From positions 1 through 17,464 of the forward strand of contig CAJQOV010000063.1 in assembly GCA_905480065.1 (NCBI GenBank): a stretch of 17,464 nucleotides of DNA, read 5' to 3'. The DNA comes from an uncultured Gammaproteobacteria bacterium. GTDB taxonomy: Bacteria > Pseudomonadota > Gammaproteobacteria > UBA9214. A program made the translations under genes and the position numbers. The notes below the pieces were generated by a model, which saw only the letters and a list, made by a program, of their open reading frames with translations, had not been told where the DNA came from and made no database searches. This document shows positions 6,783-14,294 of this stretch, piece by piece. How positions within the stretch are numbered: position 1 is the first letter of the stretch; each line of letters opens with the position of its first letter.

Positions 6783-7517
6783 CTAGAGCTGCCTGAGCAG
6801 TGTGCGCAGCGCAGCGATATGACGCCGACTGACCTCCAGCGCCTCGTCCACGCCCTGCAACTGCACCCGCACCTGGCCTTCCGCGTCCCTGTCGAGCCCG
6901 GCCAGGTAGCGCCTGGCCACCAGCGCATTGCGATGAATGCGCACGAACCGGTCGCCAAATTCCTCTGCCAGTGATTTCAGCGAATCCTCGATCAGCACCT
7001 TGTCATCCGCACTGCAGACGGTGACGTATTTCTGGTCGGCGAGAAAATAACGGATATCCGCAACCGGGATCAGCTGCAGTCTGCCGCGCACGTTGGCGCA
7101 GATCCGCTTGCGCGCGACCGGCGCCGGACTGGCTGTGTGCAGTACAGCAGCCTGGACCTTGGTCAACCGCCGCGCATGCGCCAGCGCCTCGGCCAGCCGT
7201 TCCCGGCGCACCGGCTTGAGCAGGTAGTCTACCGCGTGTGCCTCGAACGCCTGCAGGGCATGGTCGTTGTAGGCAGTGGTGAATATGATCGCCGGTGGTT
7301 GTTCCATCAGCTGCAGGTGGCGCGCCACCTCCAGTCCGTCCATGCCCGGCATGCGAATATCCAGCAACAGCACTTCAGGTTGCTGGCTGTTGACGGCAAC
7401 CAGCGCCTGTTCGCCATTCGCCGCCTCGGCGCACACCGTGCAATCCTCGAGCTCATCGAGCAGTTGACGCAGCCGTGTGCGCGCCAGTGCCTCGTCATCC
7501 ACGATCAGGATTTTCAT
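6783..7517 (-). CDS. algR: LytTR-family response regulator, AlgR-like
   Basis: A 244-residue cytosolic DNA-binding regulator. The receiver domain covers 1-120 with acidic pocket D7-D8 (VDDE), phospho-acceptor D53 (LLLDIRM), T81 region (IIFTTAY) and K101 (LLKPV), all intact. A LytTR DNA-binding domain occupies about 138-240, with KRICANVRGRLQLIPVADIRYF and FVRIHRNALVARR as typical segments. Its start ATGA overlaps the algZ stop by 4 nt, so the pair is translationally coupled, with algR second. The order argH / algZ-algR / hemC-hemD supports the AlgR assignment. In Pseudomonas AlgR controls alginate and type IV pilus genes; targets in this organism cannot be read from the window. Confidence 0.88.
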   Translation of the reverse strand: MKILIVDDEALARTRLRQLLDELEDCTVCAEAANGEQALVAVNSQQPEVLLLDIRMPGMDGLEVARHLQLMEQPPAIIFTTAYNDHALQAFEAHAVDYLLKPVRRERLAEALAHARRLTKVQAAVLHTASPAPVARKRICANVRGRLQLIPVADIRYFLADQKYVTVCSADDKVLIEDSLKSLAEEFGDRFVRIHRNALVARRYLAGLDRDAEGQVRVQLQGVDEALEVSRRHIAALRTLLRQL

Positions 7518-8638
7518 GAATCCGCTACTGCCGGTATGTGCAACACCACGGTATGCATTCCGTCCAGCCGGCGATTCTGCAATAGCGCCTTTTTGCCAAA
7601 CGCGATTTGCAGGCGCTGGCGTATGTTTTCCTGCGCAATACGATTGCCCTCGTGATGTTCAGCGTGGGTATCGGCCGGCACCGGGTTGCTGATGGTTATC
7701 GTCAGGCCATGACCGTCTTGCTCGGCACTGATCATGATACAACCGCCATCCGGCAGCGATTCGATGCCGTGGTAAATGGCGTTTTCCAGCAGTGGCTGCA
7801 GTATCAACGGCGGTACTGCACGCTCCAGATCCACGCCATCCATGTGCCAGTCAACCGACAATCGTGCGCCGAGACGCAGCGCCTCGATATTCAGATAACG
7901 CCGCGCCAGCGTGATCTCGTCCCCAAGCGAGCACTGCCGGTCAGACTTGTTCAACGAGGCGCGAAACAGGTCGGACAGATCCTCGATAGCGGCCTCCGCA
8001 GTGGCCGGGCTGGAGCGGGTCAGCGCGGCGATGGTATTCATGCTGTTGAACAGAAAGTGTGGCCGGATGCGTGCCTGCAGCGCCTGGATGCGCGCGGTCG
8101 ATTCCACCTCCAGTTTCTGCCGCCACTGGAACTGCACATACAGGTAGCGCAACACGATTGCCGCAACCACGGCACTGATGGACAGGCTGCGTAACTGGAA
8201 GACCGCATGATCGGCATCGCTTACCTGGGGGAACAGCGCGGTATTCTGCATCAGCCAGAACGCGAGCTCGGTAACCAGCGCCGCCACCACCAGCACCAGC
8301 AGGTAACTGACTATTGCGGCCGCGGCATTGCCCAGCCGGGCCAGCAGTGGCCGGCCCAGACACAGCACCGCCGCGCTGCCCAGCGCTATCCATTGCATGA
8401 ACAGCGAGATCAGGCCAAGGTTGCGCCAGGGTTCCCGTATCACGCCGGGGCTGACCACCGTCAGCATGAAGGCAAGCAGCTCTGCGATTACGATAACCGC
8501 GAACACCATACGCACATCACAGAAGCTGGGCAGAAAAAACTGCTCCAGTGTCTCGATACCTGGCCGGTGGCCGGCTGCATGCCTCTTCATAGGCTGAGTT
8601 TCACTGCTGTAATCGGTGCTTGCAAGTATCACCGCCAT
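7514..8638 (-). CDS. algZ: LytS/AlgZ-type membrane sensor histidine kinase
   Basis: Up to 374 residues. Four predicted transmembrane segments lie near 44-62, 75-97, 107-130 and 147-167, followed by a His_kinase domain of the LytS type: RPHFLFNSMNT with phospho-acceptor H194, and PLLENAIYHG with N286 of the ATP-binding N box. The G box is degenerate (GNRIAQENIRQRL, lacking the second glycine). There is no periplasmic sensor domain. Start is uncertain: ATG 8638 gives the longest form and ATG 8590 (MKRHAAGHRP) would remove 16 residues; neither has a strong Shine-Dalgarno. It overlaps algR by ATGA and diverges from argH, with a minus-strand TATAAT at 8692-8697. Its ligand is unknown. Confidence 0.85.
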   Translation of the reverse strand: MAVILASTDYSSETQPMKRHAAGHRPGIETLEQFFLPSFCDVRMVFAVIVIAELLAFMLTVVSPGVIREPWRNLGLISLFMQWIALGSAAVLCLGRPLLARLGNAAAAIVSYLLVLVVAALVTELAFWLMQNTALFPQVSDADHAVFQLRSLSISAVVAAIVLRYLYVQFQWRQKLEVESTARIQALQARIRPHFLFNSMNTIAALTRSSPATAEAAIEDLSDLFRASLNKSDRQCSLGDEITLARRYLNIEALRLGARLSVDWHMDGVDLERAVPPLILQPLLENAIYHGIESLPDGGCIMISAEQDGHGLTITISNPVPADTHAEHHEGNRIAQENIRQRLQIAFGKKALLQNRRLDGMHTVVLHIPAVADS

Positions 8639-8691
8639 ACCTATAGTAGTCTGTTAGCGTTTTCACAAACGGCAACACCGGCGACATTTCG

Positions 8692-8699
8692 ATTATACT
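8692..8699. promoter_or_regulatory. Overlapping divergent -10 elements for argH and algZ
   Basis: The plus strand carries TATACT (8694-8699) ahead of argH, and the minus strand carries TATAAT (8697-8692) ahead of algZ, so one near-symmetric AT core could serve both directions. Predicted leaders are about 23 nt for argH and about 47 nt for algZ from ATG 8638. Neither side has a good -35 at 16-18 bp, which suggests activator dependence or weak promoters. Confidence 0.45.
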
Positions 8700-8728
8700 G
8701 CGCTACACCTGACCGGCATGACCTTACC

Positions 8729-10147
8729 ATGACTGACAAGCAAACCGAGTCTAAACCCTGGGGCGGCCGCTTCACCGAGTCGACCGACGCGTTTGTCGAG
8801 GAGTTTACCGCCTCGATCCGTTTCGACCAGCGCCTCTACCGCCACGATATCGCAGGCTCGATTGCGCATGCGCGCATGCTGGCCCACGTCGGCATCCTGA
8901 AGCCGGGCGAGGCCGATGCCATCGTGGCCGGACTGGAAGACATTCTTGCTGATATCGAACGCGGCGCATTCAGCTGGTCGATCGGGCTTGAAGACATTCA
9001 CATGAATATCGAGGCGCGGCTGATCGAGCGCATCGGCGAAACCGGCAAAAAACTCCATACCGGTCGCTCGCGCAACGACCAGGTCGCAACCGACCTGCGC
9101 CTCTATCTGCGTGATGAAATCGACCACCTTTGCAGCGAACTGGTGCGCTTGCAGAGCGCACTGATCGATGTTGCCGAGCGTGAGGCCAGCAGCATCATGC
9201 CCGGATTCACGCACCTGCAGGTCGCCATGCCGGTCAGCTTCGGCCACCACATGCTGGCATGGGAAGCCATGCTGGCCCGCGACCATGCGCGTCTGATCGA
9301 TTGCAGAAAACGGGTCAACATCATGCCACTCGGTGCAGCTGCACTGGCGGGTACCAGCTTCCCGATCGACCGCGACTACTGCGCAAAACTGCTGGGCTTC
9401 GACATGCCCGCCGGCAACTCGCTGGATGCGGTCAGCGACCGTGACTTTGCCATTGAATTCAGTGCCGCGGCAGCCATTATCATGATGCACCTGTCGCGCT
9501 TTTCCGAGGAACTGATCCTGTGGTCTTCGGCGCAATTCAGCTTTATCGAACTGCCGGACCGTTTCTGCACCGGTTCCAGCATCATGCCGCAGAAGAAGAA
9601 TCCCGATGTCCCGGAACTCGTGCGCGGCAAGTGCGGCCGCGTTACCGGCCACCCGGTCAGCCTGCTGATGCTGATGAAGGGGCAGCCGCTGGCCTATAAC
9701 AAGGACAACCAGGAAGACAAGGAGCCGTTGTTCGACACCATCGACACCCTGTCCGGCTCGCTGCGGGTGTTTGCCGACATGGTCCCGGCCATCGAGATTC
9801 ACCATGCACGCATGCGGGATGCCGCCCTGCAGGGTTTTGCTACCGCCACCGACCTGGCCGACTACCTGGTGCGCAAGGGCACCGCCTTCCGTGACGCGCA
9901 CGAAGTGGTCGGCCGAGCGGTACGCTACGGTATCGAACAGGGCAAGGACCTGGCAATGATGTCGCTGCAGGAGCTGCAACGCTTTTCAGCGTCCATCGAA
10001 GCCGACGTGTTCGCGGTGCTGTCGCTGGAGGGTTCTGTCGCGGCTCGCAATCACGTCGGTGGTACTGCACCGGCGCAGGTACTTGCAGCAGTCGCCGCGG
10101 CACGCCAGCGGGTCAGTTGCCAGGTCACCAAGGTTACGCCCCCATAA
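8729..10147 (+). CDS. argH: Argininosuccinate lyase
   Basis: A 472-residue cytosolic tetrameric lyase that splits argininosuccinate into arginine and fumarate, the last step of arginine synthesis. ATG 8729 (MTDKQTESKPWGGRF) is the canonical start; the frame stays open to 8207 only as a shadow of algZ. Superfamily signatures are complete: HTGRSRNDQVATD at 110-122, the FTHLQVAMP region with H162, and GSSIMPQKKNP at 282-292, which carries the catalytic serine loop. Length matches the family. It diverges from algZ as in Pseudomonas. A short MTLP reading frame (8718-8732) overlaps the start codon and could be a translated leader, but nothing shows that it is used. The PAS/GGDEF gene follows after 40 bp on the same strand. 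Confidence 0.97.
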   Translation: MTDKQTESKPWGGRFTESTDAFVEEFTASIRFDQRLYRHDIAGSIAHARMLAHVGILKPGEADAIVAGLEDILADIERGAFSWSIGLEDIHMNIEARLIERIGETGKKLHTGRSRNDQVATDLRLYLRDEIDHLCSELVRLQSALIDVAEREASSIMPGFTHLQVAMPVSFGHHMLAWEAMLARDHARLIDCRKRVNIMPLGAAALAGTSFPIDRDYCAKLLGFDMPAGNSLDAVSDRDFAIEFSAAAAIIMMHLSRFSEELILWSSAQFSFIELPDRFCTGSSIMPQKKNPDVPELVRGKCGRVTGHPVSLLMLMKGQPLAYNKDNQEDKEPLFDTIDTLSGSLRVFADMVPAIEIHHARMRDAALQGFATATDLADYLVRKGTAFRDAHEVVGRAVRYGIEQGKDLAMMSLQELQRFSASIEADVFAVLSLEGSVAARNHVGGTAPAQVLAAVAAARQRVSCQVTKVTPP

Positions 10148-10187
10148 TCCACTACCGAGTCAGTCCGAACCGGAGAGTCACCCGCCC

Positions 10188-11006
10188 ATGAAAGACCTGG
10201 TACTGCACGAAGCGCTTACCCTGCTGGGCGTGTGCCCCATGCCCATGCTGTTGCAGGACCACAAGGGTCATATCCGCGCCTGCAACAAGGCCTTCGCCTG
10301 CCTGTCCGGCGCCAGCGTCGAGGCACTGACAGAGGCACGGCAGCCCGATGATGTGATCCTGCCATTACTCGGAGACAGTACCGTAGTGCGCTGGATCATG
10401 CCTGACGGCAGCGAGCGGTGGCTGGCCGTGGAAAGCTTCGAAGTGGGGGATTCGCCGGGCAATCACGTGCGTTTCTATATCGACATCACCGAGCAGCTGC
10501 GGTTACGCAACGAGCGCGACGCACTCGCCAGCGAGCTGCTCAAAACTGCACTGCATAACCGGCAATTCACCAGCATGCTGAGCCGGCATGGCCTGCTGGT
10601 CTCGCTGGACCCGCTGGTTGCCCGCAGCAGGCGCTACAACAGCCCGCTGACGGTTGTCGCCCTTGGCATCCGCTGCGAACCGCAGTCCGCGCACGCCATG
10701 GCCTTGCGCCACATGGCCACCCTGCTCAGGGACCAGACGCGCTGGGCCGACCTGGCCGGCTGCAACGATGCGCACGATTTCATATTGATCCTGCAGGAAA
10801 CCACCCAGGATTCCGCGCTGCTGCTGGTAGACAAGCTGGATTTGCATATCGAACGCATGAACGCCGGCGCCGCCTTTACGCTGAACGCGCACTATGGCGT
10901 TACTGAATGCCAGAAAAACGATGATGCCGCGTCACTGCTGGAGCGTGCCGAAGCCGCCTTGCAGGAGTCGCACCATAACGACAGCGGACGCTCGATCGCG
11001 ATCTAG
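10188..11006 (+). CDS. PAS domain protein with degenerate GGDEF domain
   Basis: A 272-residue cytosolic protein starting MKDLVLHEAL, with GGAGAG at 10172-10177 upstream. Residues 8-105 fit a PAS fold: PMPMLLQDHKGHIRACNKAF and FYIDITEQLRLRNERDALAS are a PAS core and its exit linker, which joins a short coiled region. Residues 120-262 follow a GGDEF-like layout, but the signature is gone: the expected GGDEF position reads NDAHDFILIL (193-202) and the usual DxLTGLxNRR region reads SMLSRHGLLV. It is therefore unlikely to make cyclic di-GMP and may be a receptor or scaffold. It follows argH by 40 bp on the same strand and shares its stop region with the convergent esterase. Ligand and partner are unknown. 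Confidence 0.75.
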   Translation: MKDLVLHEALTLLGVCPMPMLLQDHKGHIRACNKAFACLSGASVEALTEARQPDDVILPLLGDSTVVRWIMPDGSERWLAVESFEVGDSPGNHVRFYIDITEQLRLRNERDALASELLKTALHNRQFTSMLSRHGLLVSLDPLVARSRRYNSPLTVVALGIRCEPQSAHAMALRHMATLLRDQTRWADLAGCNDAHDFILILQETTQDSALLLVDKLDLHIERMNAGAAFTLNAHYGVTECQKNDDAASLLERAEAALQESHHNDSGRSIAI

Positions 11007-11674
11007 CCCAGCCGCGCCAGCAACCAGTTGCGGATATCCAGCACCTCTGCAGGGCAGACCGAGTGCTGCATCGGGTAGGTGTGCCAATCCACCGGGTAGC
11101 CCTGCGCGACCAGAAGCTCCCGGGTGTGTTTCGCCAGCGCCAGCGGTATTACCGGGTCGGCCGTTCCATGGGCCAGCAGGACCGGGACGGTACGATTGGC
11201 CGGGGCAGCCTCATCGGCCAGCGTGCCGGACAACGGCAGGTAGGTAGACAGTGCCAGGATACCGCCCAGCGCTTGCGGGTAGCGCAGGCCGGTATGCAAG
11301 GCGATGGCACCACCCTGCGAAAAACCCGCCAGCACAATGTGCGGTGCAGTAATCCCGGCGGCGACCTCCCTTTCGATCAGCGCCACGATCTGCTGCTGCG
11401 CCTGACGGATTCCCGCGGCATCCTCGGCCTGTCGGAAATCATTCGCCGGGATATCGTACCAGGCCGGCATGACCATCCCGCCGTTCAGCGTCACCGGACG
11501 CTGCGGTGCATGCGGCAACACCACCCGCACCCCGAGTTCCTGCACGATGCCGAGCTGGGGAATCAGCGGCGCAAAATCGTGCCCGTCAGCACCCAGTCCA
11601 TGCAGCCAGATGATGCAGGCACGCGGCGCATCCGGTGGGTTGATTTCGACGGCATCGAGCAAGCGGGCTGGCAT
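11003..11674 (-). CDS. Carboxylesterase / phospholipase, EstB-like alpha/beta hydrolase
   Basis: A 223-residue alpha/beta hydrolase of the phospholipase/carboxylesterase family. After MPARLLDAVEINPP it shows IIWLHGLGADGHDF (22-35), the family hallmark, and then the catalytic triad S119 (AGFSQGG), D173 (HGTADPVIP) and H204 (MQHSV). Length agrees with bacterial EstB-type enzymes of about 215-225 residues. The open frame continues upstream to 11920 through non-coding sequence and antisense to lptM; ATG 11674 is the family-like start. No signal peptide is present, so the protein is probably cytosolic. It is convergent with the PAS/GGDEF gene, sharing CTAG as both stops, and diverges from lptM. 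The substrate is not predictable beyond short-chain esters or lysophospholipids. Confidence 0.9.
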   Translation of the reverse strand: MPARLLDAVEINPPDAPRACIIWLHGLGADGHDFAPLIPQLGIVQELGVRVVLPHAPQRPVTLNGGMVMPAWYDIPANDFRQAEDAAGIRQAQQQIVALIEREVAAGITAPHIVLAGFSQGGAIALHTGLRYPQALGGILALSTYLPLSGTLADEAAPANRTVPVLLAHGTADPVIPLALAKHTRELLVAQGYPVDWHTYPMQHSVCPAEVLDIRNWLLARLG

Positions 11675-11717
11675 AACCGGGAGTATGCACCCGCAGCGCT
11701 GGCAACTGTACCGACGA

Positions 11718-11746
11718 TTGGGTTTGCCACGCCGGACACGTATACT
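11718..11746 (+). promoter_or_regulatory. Probable promoter of lptM-lysA
   Basis: TTGGGT (11718-11723) and TATACT (11741-11746) are separated by 17 bp, predicting a start near 11753, 20 nt before the lptM ATG at 11773. The -10 matches five of six consensus bases and the -35 three of six. It lies in the 98-bp gap between the divergent esterase and lptM. Confidence 0.5.
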
Positions 11747-11772
11747 ATCGATCCGCAAACCGGACCCGTCAC

Positions 11773-11913
11773 ATGCCGCACCGACACCTGATGAAAAGCT
11801 GCCTTGCCGCGATGCTGCTGACCCTGGCCCTGGCCGGCTGCGGTCAAACCGGCCCGCTGTATCTGCCGGAAAAGCCGGCACCGGAACAACCGGACCCGGC
11901 ACAGGCGCACTAG
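11773..11913 (+). CDS. lptM: LPS translocon maturation chaperone LptM (YifL), small lipoprotein
   Basis: A 46-residue lipoprotein. A short n-region, the hydrophobic stretch CLAAMLLTLALAGC and lipobox LAGC are followed by CGQTGPLYLP, which is the family's diagnostic segment. The rest is a Pro-rich tail (EKPAPEQPDPAQAH), shorter than that of E. coli YifL. In E. coli this outer-membrane lipoprotein helps the LptD/LptE translocon assemble and oxidise correctly. ATG 11773 is chosen for the CGGA stretch upstream; ATG 11791 (MKSCLAAML) is an equally good signal-peptide start. The gene ends 5 bp before lysA and probably shares its transcript, as in many gammaproteobacteria where it sits beside lysA or dapF. 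It is easily missed because it is so short. Confidence 0.88.
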   Translation: MPHRHLMKSCLAAMLLTLALAGCGQTGPLYLPEKPAPEQPDPAQAH

Positions 11914-11918
11914 TCCGC

Positions 11919-13169
11919 ATGGATCATTTCAGCTATCACTCCGGCCGGCTGTACGCGGAAGATATCCCGCTCGAGGACATCGCGGCCCGGTTCGGCACAC
12001 CCTGCTACGTGTACTCGCGCGCCACACTGGAACGGCACTGGCGGGTATTCGACACCGCCCTGGCCGGCCAGCCGCACCTGGTCTGCTATGCGGTAAAGGC
12101 GAATTCCAGCCTGGCCATCCTGCAGCTACTTGCGCGGCTCGGTTCCGGCTTTGACATTGTTTCCGGCGGTGAGCTGCAGCGTGTCCTGGCGGCGGGCGGC
12201 GATCCGGCACGGATCGTGTTTTCCGGTGTCGGGAAACGCGCGGACGAAATGCGCGCCGCACTGCAGGCTGGCATTCGCTGCTTCAATGTCGAGTCCGATG
12301 CCGAACTGCACCGGCTCAATGCAGTGGCCGGGAGCCTTGGGACCAGCGCACCGGTATCGCTGCGCGTCAACCCGGATGTCGATGCCAGGACACATCCCTA
12401 CATCTCTACCGGCCTGCGCGACAACAAGTTCGGCATCGACGTGAACACCGCGCTCGACACCTACCGTACCGCGGCAGAGCTGCCGAATATCGCGGTCACC
12501 GGCATTGACTGTCATATCGGCTCACAGCTGACCGACACTGCACCGTTTGTCGATGCATTGTCGCGGGTACTGGAACTGGTCGATCGGCTGCGCCAGGCAG
12601 GCATCACCCTGCGGCATATCGACCTCGGCGGCGGGCTCGGCATTGCCTACAAGCCTGGCGACACCCCGCCGCTACCCGATGCCTATATCAAATCGTTGCG
12701 GGACGCCCTGTCCGGACGCCAGCTGGAATTGCTACTGGAACCGGGTCGCGCCATCGTCGGCAATGCCGGCATACTGCTGACCCGCGTCGAATACCTGAAG
12801 CACACCGCGCACCGCAACTTCGCCGTCGTCGATGCCGCGATGAATGACCTGCAGCGCCCTGCGCTGTATAACGCCTGGCATGATATCGTGCCCGTGCAGC
12901 CACGCACGGGCAGTGCACTGGTCTACGATGTCGTTGGACCGGTCTGCGAGACTGGCGATTTTCTCGGCAAGGACCGCGTCTTCAACCTTGCAGAGAGTGA
13001 CTTGCTGGCTATACGCTCGGCCGGCGCCTACGGTTTTTCCATGAGCTCCAACTACAACACCCGTCCGCGCGCCGCGGAGATCCTGGTCGACGGTGCTCAC
13101 GCGCACGTGATTCGCGAGCGCGAAACGGTAGCGGATCTCTACCGCGGCGAACACCTGCTGCCGGACTGA
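11919..13169 (+). CDS. lysA: Diaminopimelate decarboxylase
   Basis: A 416-residue PLP enzyme that decarboxylates meso-diaminopimelate to L-lysine. ATG 11919 (MDHFSYHSGRLYAE) is the canonical start, 5 bp after lptM; the frame open back to 11469 is antisense to the esterase. The fold-type III features are intact: PLP lysine K60 in YAVKAN, H199 in CHIGSQ, the glycine loop GGGLG at 237-241, EPGR at 274-277, and active-site cysteine C343 in CETGDFLG with Y371 in GAYGFSMSSNYN. Length matches the family. DapF, encoded downstream, makes its substrate, so the two enzymes form the end of lysine synthesis. A 294-bp gap with repeats separates them, which is unusually long for this pair. Confidence 0.97.
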   Translation: MDHFSYHSGRLYAEDIPLEDIAARFGTPCYVYSRATLERHWRVFDTALAGQPHLVCYAVKANSSLAILQLLARLGSGFDIVSGGELQRVLAAGGDPARIVFSGVGKRADEMRAALQAGIRCFNVESDAELHRLNAVAGSLGTSAPVSLRVNPDVDARTHPYISTGLRDNKFGIDVNTALDTYRTAAELPNIAVTGIDCHIGSQLTDTAPFVDALSRVLELVDRLRQAGITLRHIDLGGGLGIAYKPGDTPPLPDAYIKSLRDALSGRQLELLLEPGRAIVGNAGILLTRVEYLKHTAHRNFAVVDAAMNDLQRPALYNAWHDIVPVQPRTGSALVYDVVGPVCETGDFLGKDRVFNLAESDLLAIRSAGAYGFSMSSNYNTRPRAAEILVDGAHAHVIRERETVADLYRGEHLLPD

Positions 13170-13170
13170 A

Positions 13171-13187
13171 GCCGGCCCTGTGCCGGC
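13171..13187 (+). terminator. Possible lysA 3' hairpin
   Basis: GCCGGC (13171-13176), loop CCTGT and GCCGGC (13182-13187) form a 6-bp all-GC stem two bases after the lysA stop. No T-run follows, so this is at best a weak or Rho-assisted terminator, or an mRNA 3' end stabiliser. Confidence 0.3.
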
Positions 13188-13201
13188 AGATAAATGCCTT
13201 G

Positions 13202-13229
13202 CCACAGAGAGGGCACAGAGTACACAGAG
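13202..13229 (+). repeat. CACAGAG-unit repeat, left arm
   Basis: Three CACAGAG units at 13203-13209, 13214-13220 and 13223-13229, with unit spacings of 11 and 9 bp. It is inverted relative to the copy at 13378-13395. AAATGCC occurs outside both arms (13192-13198, and in complement at 13393-13399), which extends the symmetry. Confidence 0.75.
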
Positions 13230-13377
13230 AACGTCTCAATCTCCTGTCTTGCGTGGCAGGATCAGACCGATACACGGTTGCTTGCCTGCTTCCTTCGCCT
13301 CAGGCCACTGTTTTCCGGGTCAGTTCTGCCAGGACAGCGGATGCAATCCAGCCGGTTTATCAGCCATGATTCTGTTG

Positions 13378-13395
13378 CCCTGTGCACTCTGTGGC
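13378..13395 (-). repeat. CACAGAG-unit repeat, right arm
   Basis: The reverse complement reads GCCACAGAGTGCACAGGG, one exact CACAGAG unit (complement of 13387-13393) and one with a single mismatch (complement of 13378-13384), 9 bp apart. It is inverted relative to 13202-13229, giving the same outward architecture as the GxxExxY module ends. Confidence 0.7.
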
Positions 13396-13463
13396 ATTTC
13401 TTGTGTCGGTCCCAGCAACCCTGCGCGATTTCTTTTCCGTCAAAGTCTGGCATTATCCAGCCC

Positions 13464-14294
13464 ATGATCCTCGAATTCACCAAGATGCATGGCCTCGGCA
13501 ACGATTTCATGGTCATCGATGCCATTCATCAGTCAGTAGCTCTCAGCGCACCGCAGATCCGGGCACTGGCGGACCGCCATTTCGGCGTCGGCTTCGACCA
13601 GCTGCTGCTGGTAGAGAGCGCCACGACTGCCGGCATTGATTTCCGCTACCGCATTTACAACGCCGATGGCGGCGAGGTGGCGCAGTGCGGCAACGGGGCA
13701 AGATGCTTCATGCAGTTCGTGCATGAGCAAGGCCTCACCGACCGGCCGCTGGTGCGCGTGGAAACCCTGCACACCGTACTGGAGCTGGTACGCCGGCCGG
13801 ATGGCCGGATTACCGTGAACATGGGCATCCCGGAGTTCGAACCGGCCGCTATCCCCTTCAGCGCACCCGAGCGGTCCTCCCGCTACCCGCTGGAAGTCAA
13901 CGGGCAGACCCTGGAAATCGGTGCAGTGGCACTGGGTAACCCGCACGCCGTACTGCGGGTGACAGACGTCGACAGCGCCCCGCTGGCCGAACTTGGCCCG
14001 CGCATCGAACAGCACCCGCGCTTCCCGCAGCGGGTCAATGCCGGATTCCTGCAAATCGTCGATCGCAGCACGGTCCGGGTACGGGTTTATGAGCGTGGCG
14101 CCGGCGAGACCCTGGCCTGTGGCAGCGGCGCCTGTGCCGCCGTGGTCATCGGGCGGCTGTGGGGTGAACTGGATGAACAGGTGCGCGTGCGGCTCAGCGG
14201 TGGCGAGCTGGCAATAGACTGGTCTGGCGAAGGCTGCCCGGTTATGATGACCGGACCCGCCACCACGGTTTACCAGGGACGCATCGAGCTATGA
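13464..14294 (+). CDS. dapF: Diaminopimelate epimerase
   Basis: A 276-residue cofactor-free racemase converting LL- to meso-diaminopimelate for lysine and peptidoglycan synthesis. ATG 13464 gives MILEFTKMHGLGNDFMVID, the canonical N terminus. The two catalytic cysteines are C75 (EVAQCGNGARC) and C219 (ETLACGSGACA), in the two mirror-related domains; both motifs are complete. Length is standard. It overlaps the DUF484 gene by ATGA (14291-14294), so the two are translationally coupled, and xerC follows: the dapF-DUF484-xerC order is conserved in many gammaproteobacteria. Upstream lies the repeat-bearing gap after lysA, so transcription may come from the lptM promoter by read-through or from an unseen promoter in the gap. 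Confidence 0.97.
   Translation: MILEFTKMHGLGNDFMVIDAIHQSVALSAPQIRALADRHFGVGFDQLLLVESATTAGIDFRYRIYNADGGEVAQCGNGARCFMQFVHEQGLTDRPLVRVETLHTVLELVRRPDGRITVNMGIPEFEPAAIPFSAPERSSRYPLEVNGQTLEIGAVALGNPHAVLRVTDVDSAPLAELGPRIEQHPRFPQRVNAGFLQIVDRSTVRVRVYERGAGETLACGSGACAAVVIGRLWGELDEQVRVRLSGGELAIDWSGEGCPVMMTGPATTVYQGRIEL

Larger units (their letters stand above)
13170..13463. other. Intergenic region between lysA and dapF
   Basis: A 294-bp stretch with no supportable gene. It holds a GC hairpin right after lysA, an inverted pair of CACAGAG-unit repeats and about 148 bp of unexplained sequence between the two arms. The dapF frame stays open back to 13194, but the extra residues are unlike DapF. I looked for remnants of a GxxExxY gene between the arms on both strands and saw none. 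No promoter close to consensus is visible before dapF. Confidence 0.7.

Noticed and set aside
8207..8728. N-terminal extension of argH
   Set aside because: The extra part is antisense to algZ; ArgH begins with the canonical MTDKQTESKPWGGRF.
8693..9979. 428-codon open frame on the minus strand across argH
   Set aside because: It is fully antisense to argH, whose motifs are complete; the translation looks like no known family. Long shadow frames are expected at this GC content.
11469..11918. N-terminal extension of lysA back to 11469
   Set aside because: It is antisense to the esterase and covers lptM in another frame; LysA starts normally at MDHFSYHSG.
13203..13393. CRISPR-like array from repeated CACAGAG units
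   Set aside because: Units are 7 bp, spaced 9-11 bp and present in two inverted clusters; there are no spacers, leader or cas genes.
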